Part shown: positions 26,201 through 41,200 of the stretch, piece after piece
Layout: each line of letters starts with the position of its first letter
Position numbering within the stretch: position 1 is the stretch's first letter
Source of the DNA: Tubiluchus corallicola
Taxonomy: Eukaryota > Priapulida > Priapulimorpha > Priapulimorphida > Tubiluchidae
DNA length: 64,000 bases
NCBI GenBank assembly: GCA_030141605.1
Contig: JAQGDQ010000002.1
Coordinates: 912,501 to 976,500 of the forward strand
Direction: 5' to 3'
Translations under genes and position numbers: made by a program
Notes under the pieces: generated by a model
Told to the model about the DNA's origin: nothing
Databases searched by the model: none
The model's input: only the letters and a program-made list of their open reading frames with translations

Positions 26201-29200
26201 TGGTGGTGCTGTTACTGGGACTGGCTGTTCTGCCGTTGGATGAACCATAGGTCTCTGCACAGGAATCGGAAGAGGTTGAACTTGCACCATAGTACCACTC
26301 TGGGCATCAGCACCTTGTGCTGGCACAAACTCAACTACTTTCATGCCCACTAAAGCATTTGCTCCAAATGAATGTGCCTCTGTTGTACAAAAATCTACCA
26401 GCAGCTCTGCAAAACAATTCTGGATTATTAAACTTGGGTTATGTTTAGGCATTTATCCAAAACATTTGTTAATGTGATAAACCACAATTATCATTATTAA
26501 TTAATAATTAAAATGTTTACGTAAGTAAATTTGGAAGTTAAGGTTAAATTATACCATTTTTACTAACATTTTTGAAACTAATATGTAAAATATAGTTTGA
26601 TGCTCAAAGTACTTGTGCTCTTTGAAAAACTAAAATTTTAATTCACATTCTAATAAAATAATAATGGGAGAGTGGCTTTTACACTGTAGTCGTCATTACC
26701 AAAACTGATTTTACAATCTACAACTTAGCACAGCCATAGTATGGAATGTTAATTATAGTGAAAGTTGACAGGTGACATATTCACAGAGCATGTAATTTCA
26801 AAATTTATCCTGGGGAACAGCTGTGAAAGCCAAGCAATGTTATAGCACAAGTCCTTGTGAGAATGATCTTTTACGAGGTATTCAGTACTGCCTAAACTAT
26901 CCTCATGTACCGCACTAACACGATCACTATCATAGTCCTGATAAAACAATAGCTATAGGCTACCTATTATTATCTGCTCTGACAACACTTGGCAGAGAAA
27001 TAGCACATAGTGTTTTTCATCTCAGCTGAGAAGTCAAGCATGCTATCTTACGCACACAAGTGAGCATGATATCTATTTAGCTATGCCTATGTTTTAGAAA
27101 AAGCAAAATTCTAAAATACAAAGTACAGTGCTTACCGATAGATCTGCGCACTTTAGTTATATTGGTACAAGTGGCTTCTCCTAATTCAGATAATTGATAC
27201 AAGAGTTCCAACGTGTATACGATAAGCATGATATCGTGTATTGTAAGCAGGGTGCATATACTTTGGTATAAACAATGATCTATGTTTTCAACTATAACAT
27301 CCTCATTCCGTTCATGCTGGCAAAGATTTGTCAGTATCTCTAACCCTAAACACAACAGAATTTGTATGTACAGCAGGAAATATGTCTATTGATCACACAT
27401 CAATACAAGTAACATACATGACACGTACATCAGGAGTACAAAACTATCCCAGAAAAATATGTAAGAGTGGGTACTGCCTTTGAGATGAAATCTATTTAGA
27501 TGTATTTTATCTATAATGGAAATATAGTTAAATTTCTTTTTTACAGACTGAGTTTAAAATGCTGAAACCATTAGCTTTTTTATATGCTTGTGTTGAAATT
27601 TTTTATAACCTGAACTGTGAAGAACATTTATAATCATGACTTGAAAGATGTGGTAACATTAAGTATTATTTACTACTGTTTGTAAACAATTTTCTAAATG
27701 TGTACAAGCTGCATTTGAATGTACGGTTATCAGCACTTTACCTCTTATAATTTCAAATTTGTCTGCAGAATTAATGCATTTTGAGATCGTGCGGAAGATC
27801 AGTTGTGTGACAAGAAAGTCAACAGGGCCAAGTACTAATGCAGAAGCAATGTTTGCAAGAGTATCGAGACCAGCCGTACGTAGAGTTGACCAAGTGTTCT
27901 GAGCACATAATAAGAAAAACCTGGAACAGAAAACAACTATGAGCATGAATTAACTAATCTAAAAAATGCAACAGTGCTGATGTTGAGTAACTACTCATTT
28001 GCTGTGCAACTTTTCATTTTGATTACTGACTTTTCAGTTTTCGTATCATACCAGAGAAAATTAATAATTAGAATTGTATAATAATTTAGAAGTACTGTAC
28101 CACTAAGAACTTTTAGGCTGAATGCTAACTTATGGTGCCTTTATTTTCCAACAGAATAGTTTAATAATTTTTGAAATACAGTAATTTATTGAAAATTTAA
28201 AGCACTGCATGAAAAAAACCTGACACCTCACTTATAGCTATTCACATCAAACTTGAAACTTCCAGTCAAATTTGTGTATTTTTATACAAGCACTCAATAA
28301 AATAATAGATACAACAGCAGCTACAAAACTGTACAAATGAGTTTTCAATTTTAGTATTATAATGGGTCTTCAATTTTTAAGATTTGAAAATCATTTAGGT
28401 TTTGAAAGTATTGAATGCTTACTTGAGGCAAGTAACACTGCATGCCATCACAGGAACATTGTCTTTTTCAAAAGACAGGTTTCTCAGTATAACAGCAATC
28501 TGCTCCACACGCTGACATTCTCTGTCAGTCACGCCACAATCACGAACAGCAAATAATTCTTCTTCAGAATTACTACAGTCTAAATGAACAAAACAAATAT
28601 ATATAGCAATAAATCTTTCTATATGGAGGACTACTGGTTTTGTACTGACAGAGTTCTGTAGAATAAAGGAACGAATGGTCATTATCATAGAAACACGTTG
28701 TTAGAGAATACCTTAGTAGTTACGTCTCTCTCTAAAAATGTCCAGAACAACTGTCACTTCGAAGTTCACTTTTTACCATTTCTATTCAAACCTTTTCTAC
28801 TTATAGCAAAATGAAAATTTTGTAGCTTATTTACAATAAAGTTATTTTAAGTGAAATCTGCAATAGCCACAGAAATTGGTAATATCGTTAAAGAAATGCA
28901 GGGATTAACTAATAGCATAAAAACGCATCACCAAAATCTTAATAAAAAACAATCGAAAACAGCAAAACAAAATAAGAATGGTGGCACGGCATCATTGGTA
29001 TTCTTGCGAGAAACAGCTTTCCCAAAGGTTAAAAGTTGAATTAGGTTAAAAAATTGTCTAAACTTCTTCAAGAACTAGTTTAGTTAATCCAATGTAACTC
29101 ATTTATTTTTTTCTATTACAGCAGTATGCAGTTCAAAGTATTACAAGTTTTAACAGGAAAATTCCACACATCAGTTAAAAGTGTCTTAATAAAAAGCTTG

Positions 29201-32200
29201 CCCTAAGTCACAGAAATTACTAGTCACCCGAAATTTAAGGCTGGTGTCTATGCTATTCTGACAAGGCTCAGCATTAATACCACACAGTTAATTGTATTTC
29301 CACACAAGCTAAAATTTACCATTAAAGAAAGAGAATTCACAAATTAAAATTGAGAGAAAAACAAATTAAAAATAAAAGTTTTTGCATGCTGTGCAGGAAA
29401 ATGTTTACCTTGTTTGTTAGTAACAGTTGTTATAGGCAGTAAACCTCGATACTCTTCATATTTTGTTGTGTCATACCAAAACTGAAACGGAAAAATCTTC
29501 TTAAAACAACTAGAATTTAATTTTTATTTCTTTATACATAAAAACTAACATAAAATAATAAATACAAGTGCAAATATATTATATGTATATATAATTTACA
29601 ATGATACAGACAACTAAATTATATCAAACACTGCGAAGGCATATTAGCATCAACATTATTTAATCCACCAAGTACTCTGCTATGATTCACCTTCAGATAA
29701 GTGAACACTTGCGTTTCCCGATGCCAGATGGCAGCAGTAGTAGGAGAAAAGAGTGAAACAGGAAGACGAGCGACATGCCTTTGCTTGAGCAATGAGCAGT
29801 GAGCAGCGGCAGCCATTACTCAATAATAAGTACACAAGCATACCATAGCGTACTCGGTCGTTACACACAATATTAACACAAGTAGCATGCAATGAATCTT
29901 TCACGCGCGCTCCCACTTTCACACTCTGCATAGGAAAATTGTAAAATGCCTTGAACTAGTAGAAATATCGAACAAATTCAGCCATATAAACGAAAAATCC
30001 ATAATACACAACAAAGGCATTGACAGCATACTTTGCTAGACTGTTATGCTTTCTCTAATTGAAGATGTGATACATATTTAGGAAAAAGCGCATTTTATAG
30101 CGGCCTGTTGTTGGTGTAAGGATAATAATGATTCAATTAATATTTTGGAAACTGGCAGTTAAGAACAGGACTTCATTTGAGAACATAGGTACAGTAGGTT
30201 AAATGTACAGTATATCACATGTGAGCGAGTTAGAATTGCAAGTACAGTGTAGAATGTAATATTTAAATTTTAATTTCAGTTTAACCCGGCTATAAAATGC
30301 TAAGAGACACTATAACACTAAAGTGATTCTGACAGCGATAAAATTCATGCACAAGAAATGCACAAAAGAACGGCAGTGATTAGGTTTACTGGGTTATAAT
30401 ATAATTTTTTTATTACATTACGGAAACTGTTATTTTGGAACTTGATAGATGTTCAAAATGCTAGAATTCGCTAATCCAGGCTACAAAACAGATGCTTCGT
30501 GAAGAAGCACTGTATGAATAAAAATGTTTAAAGCCAATTAGAGTGTCAAAACGTAGTTCAGAAATAGAGGTGGGGGAAAAGAGTTAAAACGGGATAGACA
30601 GAAAAATTTAAGAACTCGCACACGTAAAATGGGACACTGCTATGGGAACGTTTGCTGTGAATGTCACAAATAATGTTTCATTATGTGATAACAATGCTGA
30701 GGTCCAAGAATTAAAATTGCAGGCCAAATAAGTGAATGCATTAATAGTTGAATATTATAAGAAATAATAGTTGAATATTATAAGAAAAATAGTACATGGG
30801 TTGATCTCATAGTACAGCTTGCTTTTTTGTAATAGCAATAACAAATTAAATGCCATTTCCGAGAAGCACACTAGATAGGCACTTGAATACTTCACAGTAA
30901 TAATATATAGTACAACTACATATACTGAAAATATTTCAGACCTGTAAGTTATAATTTTAACTTCAATACTGGAAATAGGTACTTAATACTTGATAACAAT
31001 CCTCTATAGTATAACTATATATATGAAAAATATTTCAGACCTGTAAAGTAGGATTTTAATTTCAAAGCTGGAAATAGGTACTTTAATAACTGGTAACAAT
31101 ATTCTATAGTATCACTATACATACAAACAGTATTTTTCTTCTGTATCAGGCGAGTTTTGTCATCTCCATTAGCTACGAACTTGATTGTAGCACAAGAGAC
31201 TATTATTAAATTCCAGTTTCTAAAAGTGACAGTAACTAGTCATTCTAAAATAAGTCAGTCAGACGACATAGTTTTTAAAACGAAAATCTCTATAACATTA
31301 GTAGCTATTTATGTTATAAGTTGAAAATAATAAGCACGAGAGACTTACCCGACTAAGACGGTACCTGGTGTTCGGACGCCACCCTTCCTCATACACTGCC
31401 TGCAGAGACCCCAGCCCATCGGAAAAGGAGCCAGCATGTGCTAACAGTAAGTCCAGCAGACGTGGACATTGGTCAAGCTTTAGCACATGTTTACCTTCAT
31501 TCGACAGTAGAGTGCATACATTCAAAGAGAAGTCCACCTCATTTGGCAGCCCCGATAAAAGAGAATATGTCAGTTTATCATATTGACTGTGCTTTGCAGA
31601 GTCCACAGAAAGGCCAGCAAAATTTCTCACTGAGGCTGAAAAAATGAATTCATGACGTGGATCAAAATATAAATTTAATATTTATTCCATCTATCATTCA
31701 TTGCAAAATGCTATGTAATTTAAGTAACTTAAACTAAGTATTATAAAGACAGGTGAACAAAGTGTTCATCCAACAGTACTCACTATCATTAATTCAAGAC
31801 GATATATCAAGAGAACACGAGTTTTATTTAATTATAAAATATCTAATGACAATTTATATAATGCAGCAAAGAAACACGCTTGGAATAAGTAAATCCAAAT
31901 AAGAAGATGCACAGGATTAGACATGCATTAAGGTTGCCTTAGGAATATTCCTCGCCTATATCATTAACTAAAGCTCTTAAATCAATAAAAAAGTCCAGAG
32001 AAGGTCAAATACTGATATGTATATGCACACACACGCACACACACACACACACGCACGCACGCACGCACACACACACACACACAGTCCAGCCGAGATGTAT
32101 ATAGATATACATACATATATACACACACATATACATATATATATATATATATATATGTATATGTGTGTGTGTATGTATATATGTATGTATATCTATATAC

Positions 32201-35200
32201 ATCTCGGCTGGACTACATATACATATATATATAATTTAAAAGACGGTACATCGGATGTAGTGCTTAGGCTCAAAAAGTGGAATGTGTAGAGGTATGTGAA
32301 CATCAGAGCGCATGGATAATAATGAAACTTTTATTATATTCGTACGTCTTTTTAAAAGAAGTAATAAACAAACAACTGTGGGGAAAGAAAAATAGCTGAG
32401 AGGTCAAGGTGAGTACCATACATGAATGGATAAACTGCTACAAAAAGTTACTAATTGGCAAACTTATTCTTGACAAAATTATCTTTGATAATAAGATAGA
32501 AATAGAATCTTGTCAACACAGTCACCAGCATAATAGTAATAAATGAGTGAGCTGGATACCAGTTTTTAGTGCAGTAAATTGTATAAAAAAATCAGTGAAG
32601 TCGAATCACAGAAACTGTAAAAAACAGTAAAGCTGGCATTTGAATTGAAAACCAGCAATGCAATCCTAATTTCATTACGAACAATTCCTAAAACCATACA
32701 CGTGAGAACAAAATAAGAAAGTCACTACACAAACAACTGTAAACACATGAGACAATGTTAATATCACATAATTCTAGCGTCATTCTAATTACAATTTTTA
32801 GTTTAATTATTAAAAAAATAAACATACAACTATTTAATTCAAATTTGCAAATCATCCTGCAAATTTTGTAGCATATCAAATGAAATATACAAGTAACACT
32901 ACAGACCATGCACTAATCAAAGAAGTTCGGAGATAACTTTATAACACTTACGGGACACATTGTGCCATGAATGATGGTATACCATGGGCACTGTGTCGGT
33001 AATACTAGGTGCTTTAGACTTGACTTTTTTCTCGTCTGGATCTTGATCTGCAGGATCTTCTCCCAAGAAATGCACCTTTTCATACAAATCCAAATATCTG
33101 CAAAAATGTCAAACTGTGTAAAAAAAAATTAGCTGAAACACACATCTGTGAAGTGTAAGAATTTTCTTGCTTTCTGTTTTTAAACAACCTTGGCACAGAC
33201 AAAACTACTGTGAGGAAGCTAAAAAATGAGATTCCTACAAAATACTACGCATGCCTCAGGCAAACCTAGAAATACAAGAGTATACACACTGTACTTTTTA
33301 GCAGTAGACTTAGCTACATTAATTATTACTCCTTCTAAGAACTAAAATTAAATGAGATCAAACGGTAGTGGTATACAATGTCACATGATTCCAGCAAGGC
33401 AACGCAAAAGTAGTTCAGGCTCATAGGTCTGTCACTTGCTAATATGGTGAGAATGTACTGCTTTAAAATATTAACCTTCAAAACAATGTGAACTGGCTCA
33501 ATAATAAACGTAGTCTGACAAGAGTCAATTACACAAAACATACGTAATCTTTTGTAATTTTTCATTTTTTTGTTTTTTGTGCTATTGCTACGCTCGTTAA
33601 TGATGCTTCAACAAAGGTAGTTAAACAAGTTAACTAAAGCAGTTAAACAAAATGTATACAAAATATGCGAACACACTAACCTCACACATAATACTGTACC
33701 ATACTTATCCCAGTATTAAAGCGCATCGCAGACATTTAACCTCACAGCGCGCGTGTACAGAGTTAGTAGCTATGCAAAACATAGGACGGCATCAGTTGGA
33801 ATCAGTCAGCTGACTTGAGTGATCGGTTACTACAACAACGCCCTAGCAACGGGAAGCACAGCCGCGGCCGAGCTGGCTGAACTCCCCCGCACTAACCCAG
33901 ATCAATGTGTCACACTGCTGAAGGTCAATGTTACGCTGAAAGTGCACCTTTACTACGTCTCGTAGTAAGCTGCTGCTGCGCCGCATGTCTGGGAACTGAT
34001 TCTAGTAGATGGCCGCGGCAACCGCAGACTGCTGACGTCATACCACTTAGCAGCACACTGGCTGACTAGTGTAGGCTCTTCGGCTACCTCGCGCGAACTT
34101 TAGCAAGAAGTCACTCATCTCGCTCATTGCAGAGAGTTAATATCCCCCGCACGTCGCTTTTCGCAATAGAGACAATTCCCACGTAGGAAAACAAATTACA
34201 TATACAGAAGAGGCTTCATGTTAATGTTAATGTCATTAGTGCTAGGTAAAATATTTTTGGAATGCAAAAAAAAACCTGTTGCAAATGCATTACCTAAAAT
34301 TTAAACAGACCAAGTGATAATGAATAGATGATAACGGCAAAAAAGCACACACAAAACTAAATATGGTGAAATAATCAACGACTTGAATCATTCGAACATA
34401 AACGAAGAAAACAAGCGCCAAGAACACCAAATAGATGAAACTAACAACAGGGAAGTAATGACAGTATAAATTGAGAACATGGTGCAGAGCAAAAAAAGAA
34501 AAAAAAAAACAGAAAACGACGAAGCGATAAAGAAGCAACATGACTATTGATGATGCACGACGGAATGGTGAGAAGAAATGATAGGACGAAATGTGAATTT
34601 TATAAGGTACCGATTATATAACTGCGTGCAATGACAATAAACAATAAAGAAACGAATTGTTGACAACAAAGCACATGGGGCATACAGATGACGAAAAAAC
34701 AATAATGGGACGTATGATCACAAAGAAGCACTGACAGGATGTAAAGATGATAAGAAAGCAATGACAGGATGAAATGATGAAATGGAAATGGAAAGGAGAA
34801 CAAAGTAAGTACAGTGATACAGAAGCAATGGTGGAATTAAATAACAAATAAGTAATAAAATAACGCTAATGATAACACCTGACGACAGCAATAACAAAAT
34901 AAAGATGGACTTCATTATCAGATTGATTAATTAATAAGCCGGAATACTGGACAAACATGAATGTGATGGGGAAACTACAATTTGCTGGAAAAAAGTTGTA
35001 AATTCTGGGCCACTACACTATACTTCAAAAAATTAAAAAAGAAAATCACTTAAAACTAAACCTCCTTCAGAACTGTGCGTTGAGATTAATAGCTGATTAA
35101 TTATACAAACATAGGGCAGGTGGACAAAAATTCAAAACTTCAACAACTAATCTGAGAAAAAGAAAAACTTTTCTAATCTTTGAAGTACACAAAGAATAAC

Positions 35201-38200
35201 TTACTCTGTTGTTTATTATTTAAATATATAAACAACATCAGCAAACCTTTTTAAGATAACGAATTTAGCTTCCTTCCAAATACTATCGTAAATTCCAGAA
35301 CGAGTAATCTAATATAAATTAGGAAAAATACCCACTACGGAACCAACTCTATAAGTCAAGCAAGCAATAATACTTTAGAATTCTCTATCAACTATAGGTT
35401 AAACAAATCAGGTCCCTATCGGTATTTAAAACAAAATTAAAACCAGCAATATTAACCAAATATGAAATGCCATCACACCAGTACAGCGACATACACGCCA
35501 ACTCAGAATTCCATTTATCCAAGGCCATATTAATTAAAAGAATAATAATTTTTTTATTCTTTTAACTACTAGACAGTCATCATTTCAACATTATCAGCGT
35601 ATTTTAATGGCAATTAAAGATTATTATAGACCTATAAATTATAGACTCGCAGTACTTGTCATTTTCATACAAAATTAAATTTATGTATTGACAGTATTGG
35701 CCAATGAGTGCTACTGTTTTTCTACTACTACTATATATTATAGATGTTTCAGTTTAACATTCCTATATTGTCTGCGAGACCCAATATGATTAGCATTTGA
35801 GGCCAAGTAAGTCTGTCAACCATCGACAGTGTGGATTAGCAAGAGATTTAAATACCGCACGTGCGCAACAATGGAACGCACGCGCGGCATTTAAATCTAC
35901 GACATTAGCATACTATATGTTGACATGAAGTTGCTTTTACGCAAGAATACGCCTTTAGTACAAAAAAACACACTAATCGCACGACATTTCATCAATGCAA
36001 AATAACTGACTGCAATGAAGGCTGTGATAAAACTGATGAGGACAGACATCATTTTTTACAGTTAATTTCAATTACGCAACTAATGTAGCGAACAATGTTG
36101 ACAATAAGTACAACGATTACATCGGTTTCTTCAAACCAAACAAACCGCTACATTCATCGCACAGCCGTGCCAATGAACCCTATATGGGCGAGTCTGAGTG
36201 TGTGCTACAACACTGCATGAAAATCGTTAGTAGCTATTGAGTAGCGTCAAGCAAGATTGCCAGAACACAACTCGTGCAGCTTAAGGGCCTACACATCTTT
36301 TACTTAAAAGCACCAGATTTAAAATCTTAGATATCCCGCACATAATTTTCGAACATAATTAAATCAAAGTTTCCTTTTCTTCCATTACTTATGTTTTATT
36401 CCCTTTTTCTACGCCATTTTAATCTTGCAGAGTCTCAAATGAATGACAAAGAGACCAAAACTGAATTGGGAAGGCTTAGTAGTACCTCGAACAACCAAAC
36501 TACTAAATCAGGACGACCATTTGAATACCTGAAATACATGTCCTTAACACTAATTTGACGTTTTCTAACATGTTTGTGTACATTTTTTTTTAGAAAACAA
36601 CGCATTGAAAGTTGCTTATACAGAAAAGTGTGGAATTTGATACCTTTACACCTGAAGACGTTTTTCAAGAAAGATTTAATATACATTGTTAATACTTACG
36701 CAGTATCTTCGTTTTCAGATTTGACAGGTAGAAATACACGGCATCTAATTTCGAAACTTTGCACTCAGGTAAGAAAATAAAATTTCCGCTGTAAGCGCAT
36801 ATATGCAGCATTCAAACAAGCACAAAATTAAGACAACTCTTAATGACCGAACATTCCCCCATCCATGATTGTCCAGTGTCCACGACTGCTTTTTTCCAAG
36901 AGTATCAGTGACACTTTGAACAACTACTTAAAACGTGAGCAACATTATTGGATTTTTGGTGCAATAATTTAGATAATATGAGCACATTAATTAGCAATCA
37001 TCTAAGAGATAAGCTTATTATTGATAAAACACAAGAGCATGGACAACGTCTTGGATATAAAGGTTTAAACTTTAAAGGATTTGGAATTTAATATTTTTAG
37101 TAAGAAGCTTTATGTGGTATATTTCCTCTTGGTGTTTATGCACATTGCTTGTCGGTTTTCGCTATTCAGTCGCAGTTTTGATAGTTAGTCGAAGACGAAA
37201 TTTAAACTAACACACCGCTTTAGGCAGTGACAAAAGGCAAAAGTGAGAGTGTTTAATCAAGTAAAACTTTCTCCACTGAGCAACTATTTTAAACAAACCT
37301 TTGGTGGGAATTACTAAACAGGCTAGGCAGACAGAAAGCATTAAATTATAAAAAATTGTAACAAACGAAAGCAAAAGGAGACAAGATAGCCTAGAGTTTG
37401 GATATCTTTCAGCTTTGATTGTGATCCTGTCATCACAATCGAATCTATATATTGGTAGTGGTACTTATTTGCTGTATTTCAGTCATATGCCTGAAGCAGA
37501 AGCCAACCTTGACCATTTGGCCCAAGGTTATAATTTTTTCACTAAATTATCACATCAACTCAAGGGGTTACATTACATAAAACATAATTAAAATTGACAT
37601 TATGAAATTGACATTTCAAAAGTCGTTTCAGGTTTGCATGTGTAAAAACACAAATAAACCCCAGCGTAAGGCTTAGAAAAGATCTTCTAAAATCGAAACT
37701 CGCTTATTAATAAAATACGCTTTCCATCGGGATCCTTAATCTACTAACCACGCGCTATTTAATGTAAAATGAATTAACAGTCGCTGCATGTGCTGCTTAG
37801 TTTATTTCAAATCAAGCCGATAACCAGAATCACGACGACAACGACAAGTGTATTGTTCTGCTTAGCGGAGTGGAAAAAATAAAATTTATTTGAAAAAATG
37901 AATGAAGGCCAAAACACATTCAAGGGACACATGAAAAGATAGCTAAATTGTAAATAAACTATTCGTAAAACAGCAGTTAACGATTGGCATAAATATGACT
38001 GTTGGTTTGTGAATTTAATACTTCTTGTCACACGGGTATAGCGCAAGTCGTGATGAGCAACAATGTTGTCTTCTATTGATTTTGCGTTATTCAACACAAA
38101 ATCTCAAACGCTTTACACAATCTCCCCATATCTGCCTGACTAAAGGGACGTACCATTACTCAATCTAACACAAATTTATACGTCTGTCACAGTTAAGGAC

Positions 38201-41200
38201 CTAATCTCATAGAAGAGACATGCCTGTTGCTCTGAACTCGGGGTTTTAGTTCTGAGATGCAAGTGGTGCATAATTTGCAATCCAGTGAATCCCTAAAGCA
38301 GAAACGGTTTCACTGTTTGTAACTGTTCTACTGCCTCTATTAAACATTAAACGTTACTTCTTAACTACAGTCGAATAAATCCATCCTCTTATACACTGCA
38401 ACTGTTTTGGGTAGCAAGTTGGAAATCTAAAATATTTAAATTATGACCTAGGCAAAGTACACGAAAAACAGGTCAGGTAAAAAAGCCACAAGAAAAAGAA
38501 ATAACCCTATCCTAACTCTAGCCAAAATTAATTGTGACTTTTTTCCTGTGACTTTACTACCGGTCTCCAAGTATATACATTGGGGCTTAATTAACTTTAA
38601 GGTTAAAAAAGCTTGCATTTACTTACATAAGAAGTAAGATATACTTATATAAGAAAGTTCAGATTTTATTGTTATTTAATGAGAAATTGATGATTCCCAA
38701 TTGCGTTAATCAGTTTTTAAGAGCAACTTTGGATTGACCGGCGTTTTGTTTATTTTTTTAGACCAGTATTAGCTAAGTAGCAAGCGTGAATAAAAGAATG
38801 AGATAAAAATTTAGATTCGCTGAAACTAGTCCACTAAACAAAACAGTAAAATTTTAAATTGAAATTTAAATTTCGTGCAGTAGTTTTATCTGTATTCTGA
38901 ACAGCAAATGAAACATAAAAAATAAAAAGATCACAGAGCGTTAACGTGATACAACATAATAAGAAATCAATATTGTTTATTTGCATATACGTTTTTTCAT
39001 CAAATTTAATGCCTATCTTATTCAGAAAAGTTACCACCGATATAAAACGAATGAACGGCTGGCAGCAGTCAGTACAGTACAACAACGGTTTGGACACGCG
39101 TCGAAGACTCCAAGGCAGGTGATACAGCCAAGCCTACAGCACAACTAGCCCGCTGCAACAGGTGTGGGGCTGATCCAATATCCGAAAATACACAAAAACG
39201 CTGTATATATTAAGGCGACCAGTTAGTCAACGAGTATACTGCGTAGAAATCCATTAAGACACTTATACCGACACCCAAAACGCATGATATTATAGCAGAA
39301 AAAATATTTCCGGAGCTTAACTCCAAAGTTCCCTTTCTGAATAGTGCTTGGAGCTGACATATCGCAAACGCCAATGAGGTCTCCGATACATCTGTGCGTG
39401 CCATACTGTGCATTGTATGTTTATGTAAAAACACGCACACACAAATGAGTGTATGTATCCTTATATAATATAGAATTAGTCAGGCAGCCTGTGAAATGAG
39501 CTTCTTAACTGATAAACTAATAAGCGAAAAACATTGATTTGATTTTTCCTAGAAAAAACATTTGGAAACAAAACTTTTAAAGCAGAAAATGCAAAATCAG
39601 ATAAAGTAAAACCATTGAAAAATTTCAACGCAACTGAAAAACCTCGTATTACAGAACACTGCAGAAACAAACGAATTTAAGGAAAAACCCTAATAATATA
39701 ATTTCAAATTCACATTCAGTGTATTATAAATATAGAAACCATTTGGACAATCCTCGAATGAAACTACCTACAAAATCGGCTAGTACTAAAGTCCAAGGCC
39801 GTATACAAATAATAAGTGGCAAAGATTAGTAGAAACGGCACAGCAGAGCGCGCAGACAAGCAGTAATATTGATTGCCCAGTCCAGGCAAGGCAGAAACTG
39901 AAGCCAGTTCATGTCCTCACTGCAGGAGATCCCTACTCGCTACCTGACTGCTGAACCGCCCAGGAAGCCAAGCAGTAGAGATGAAAAATCAATTGTTGTT
40001 TTAAAGGTTAGCTTTGCGCACCGATTTTCTCACGATGTTTCATGTACTCATATGGCGCTGTTATTGCTTATAAGCAGCAAAACGCATCGAAAATCACTAA
40101 ATATGACTAAACGCTTGGTATGATTAAATTATTACAACTCTGTAAAATTTCAGTTTAGACTGATCATGTTAAATTCACTTTTTATATTCTAAAATGCAGA
40201 CAAGTCCTGTCTACTATTAGCATGTAATACAGACTGCGTTTTTTGTCTTAACAAGGTAACAATGATTTCAACTCTGCACTTAGTTTCTGACCCTTTCTCT
40301 AAGTGTCTTTCAAGGCGTACGAGGAAAGTCTTTTTATCTTTGCTTCTACATTCACCTTTAGAAGTAACGCACAACACTTCCACGTTTATAGAAAAATAAT
40401 GCGCAGAAATAAATATGAGCATACATTTAAGTACCATTAGACAGATACTTGTGCACAACACTGGTATGTAAAGTCCTCCCTGGATGTAAAGCTATAATGA
40501 AAGTGTTAAAAACTATTTTGTTATTGTTATCTACGAAAGGTCTAATATTACATAAGCCGCCAAAAATTGTAAAAGTTGGGCGTCCTTGAAAACTTATCAC
40601 AAACGAATGTAGGAAAGTTTAGTACATGTAATTTTAGTACGAGGAAATTTTGATACCAGGAAAAATTGGTGCTAGGAATTTTTGGTACGCAGTAACTTTG
40701 GTACAGGTAAATTTGGTACTATCACCTTAAGATACAAGGAGTTTTTGGTACTAGGAAAATATGGTACAGGGAATGTTTGGTACGAGGAAAATACGGTAAC
40801 AGGATTGTTTAGAATTAAGAAATAATGTTACAAGAAAGTTTGGGTACTAGGAAAAAAAGTTCCAAACGAAAAAGAAAGCACTTTATATATATCTCAGTAT
40901 AAATTAATTGTTTCAATTAGAAAATAAATAAGTTTATTCAGTAGGGAGGAAATATGGTACTAGGAGTCTGGTTTATTAAAAAGTTCATAAAATATTATAC
41001 TTTTCCAGTTTTATTCTCATTTGAAAATAAAATTTCTGAAATCAAGCAGTTATGTAATGTATAACAGTTTTGCTGTTTACCGAATTACTACATTGTTAGG
41101 AACAATTAAAGGATAAAATAGTGCTCAATTGCCTGTTTTTAGCAAGTCAACTACCTACCTGTCCATCCGTCCATCTTTATTTTAATAATTACTATAATGA

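Noticed and set aside
29619-29931. Possible extra ARID2 exon in the slightly GC-richer minus-strand frames
   Set aside because: Exon 5 joins exon 6 in frame and both match ARID2 without a gap; the frames show no similarity to the family.
32005-32289. Open frames rich in His/Thr and Tyr/Ile on both strands
   Set aside because: Produced by the CA and TA microsatellites inside the palindrome.
34290-34915. Cluster of overlapping minus-strand frames with membrane-like composition
   Set aside because: They arise from the purine skew of a degenerate repeat tract. Several frames overlap, none has a domain and all are in an ARID2 intron.
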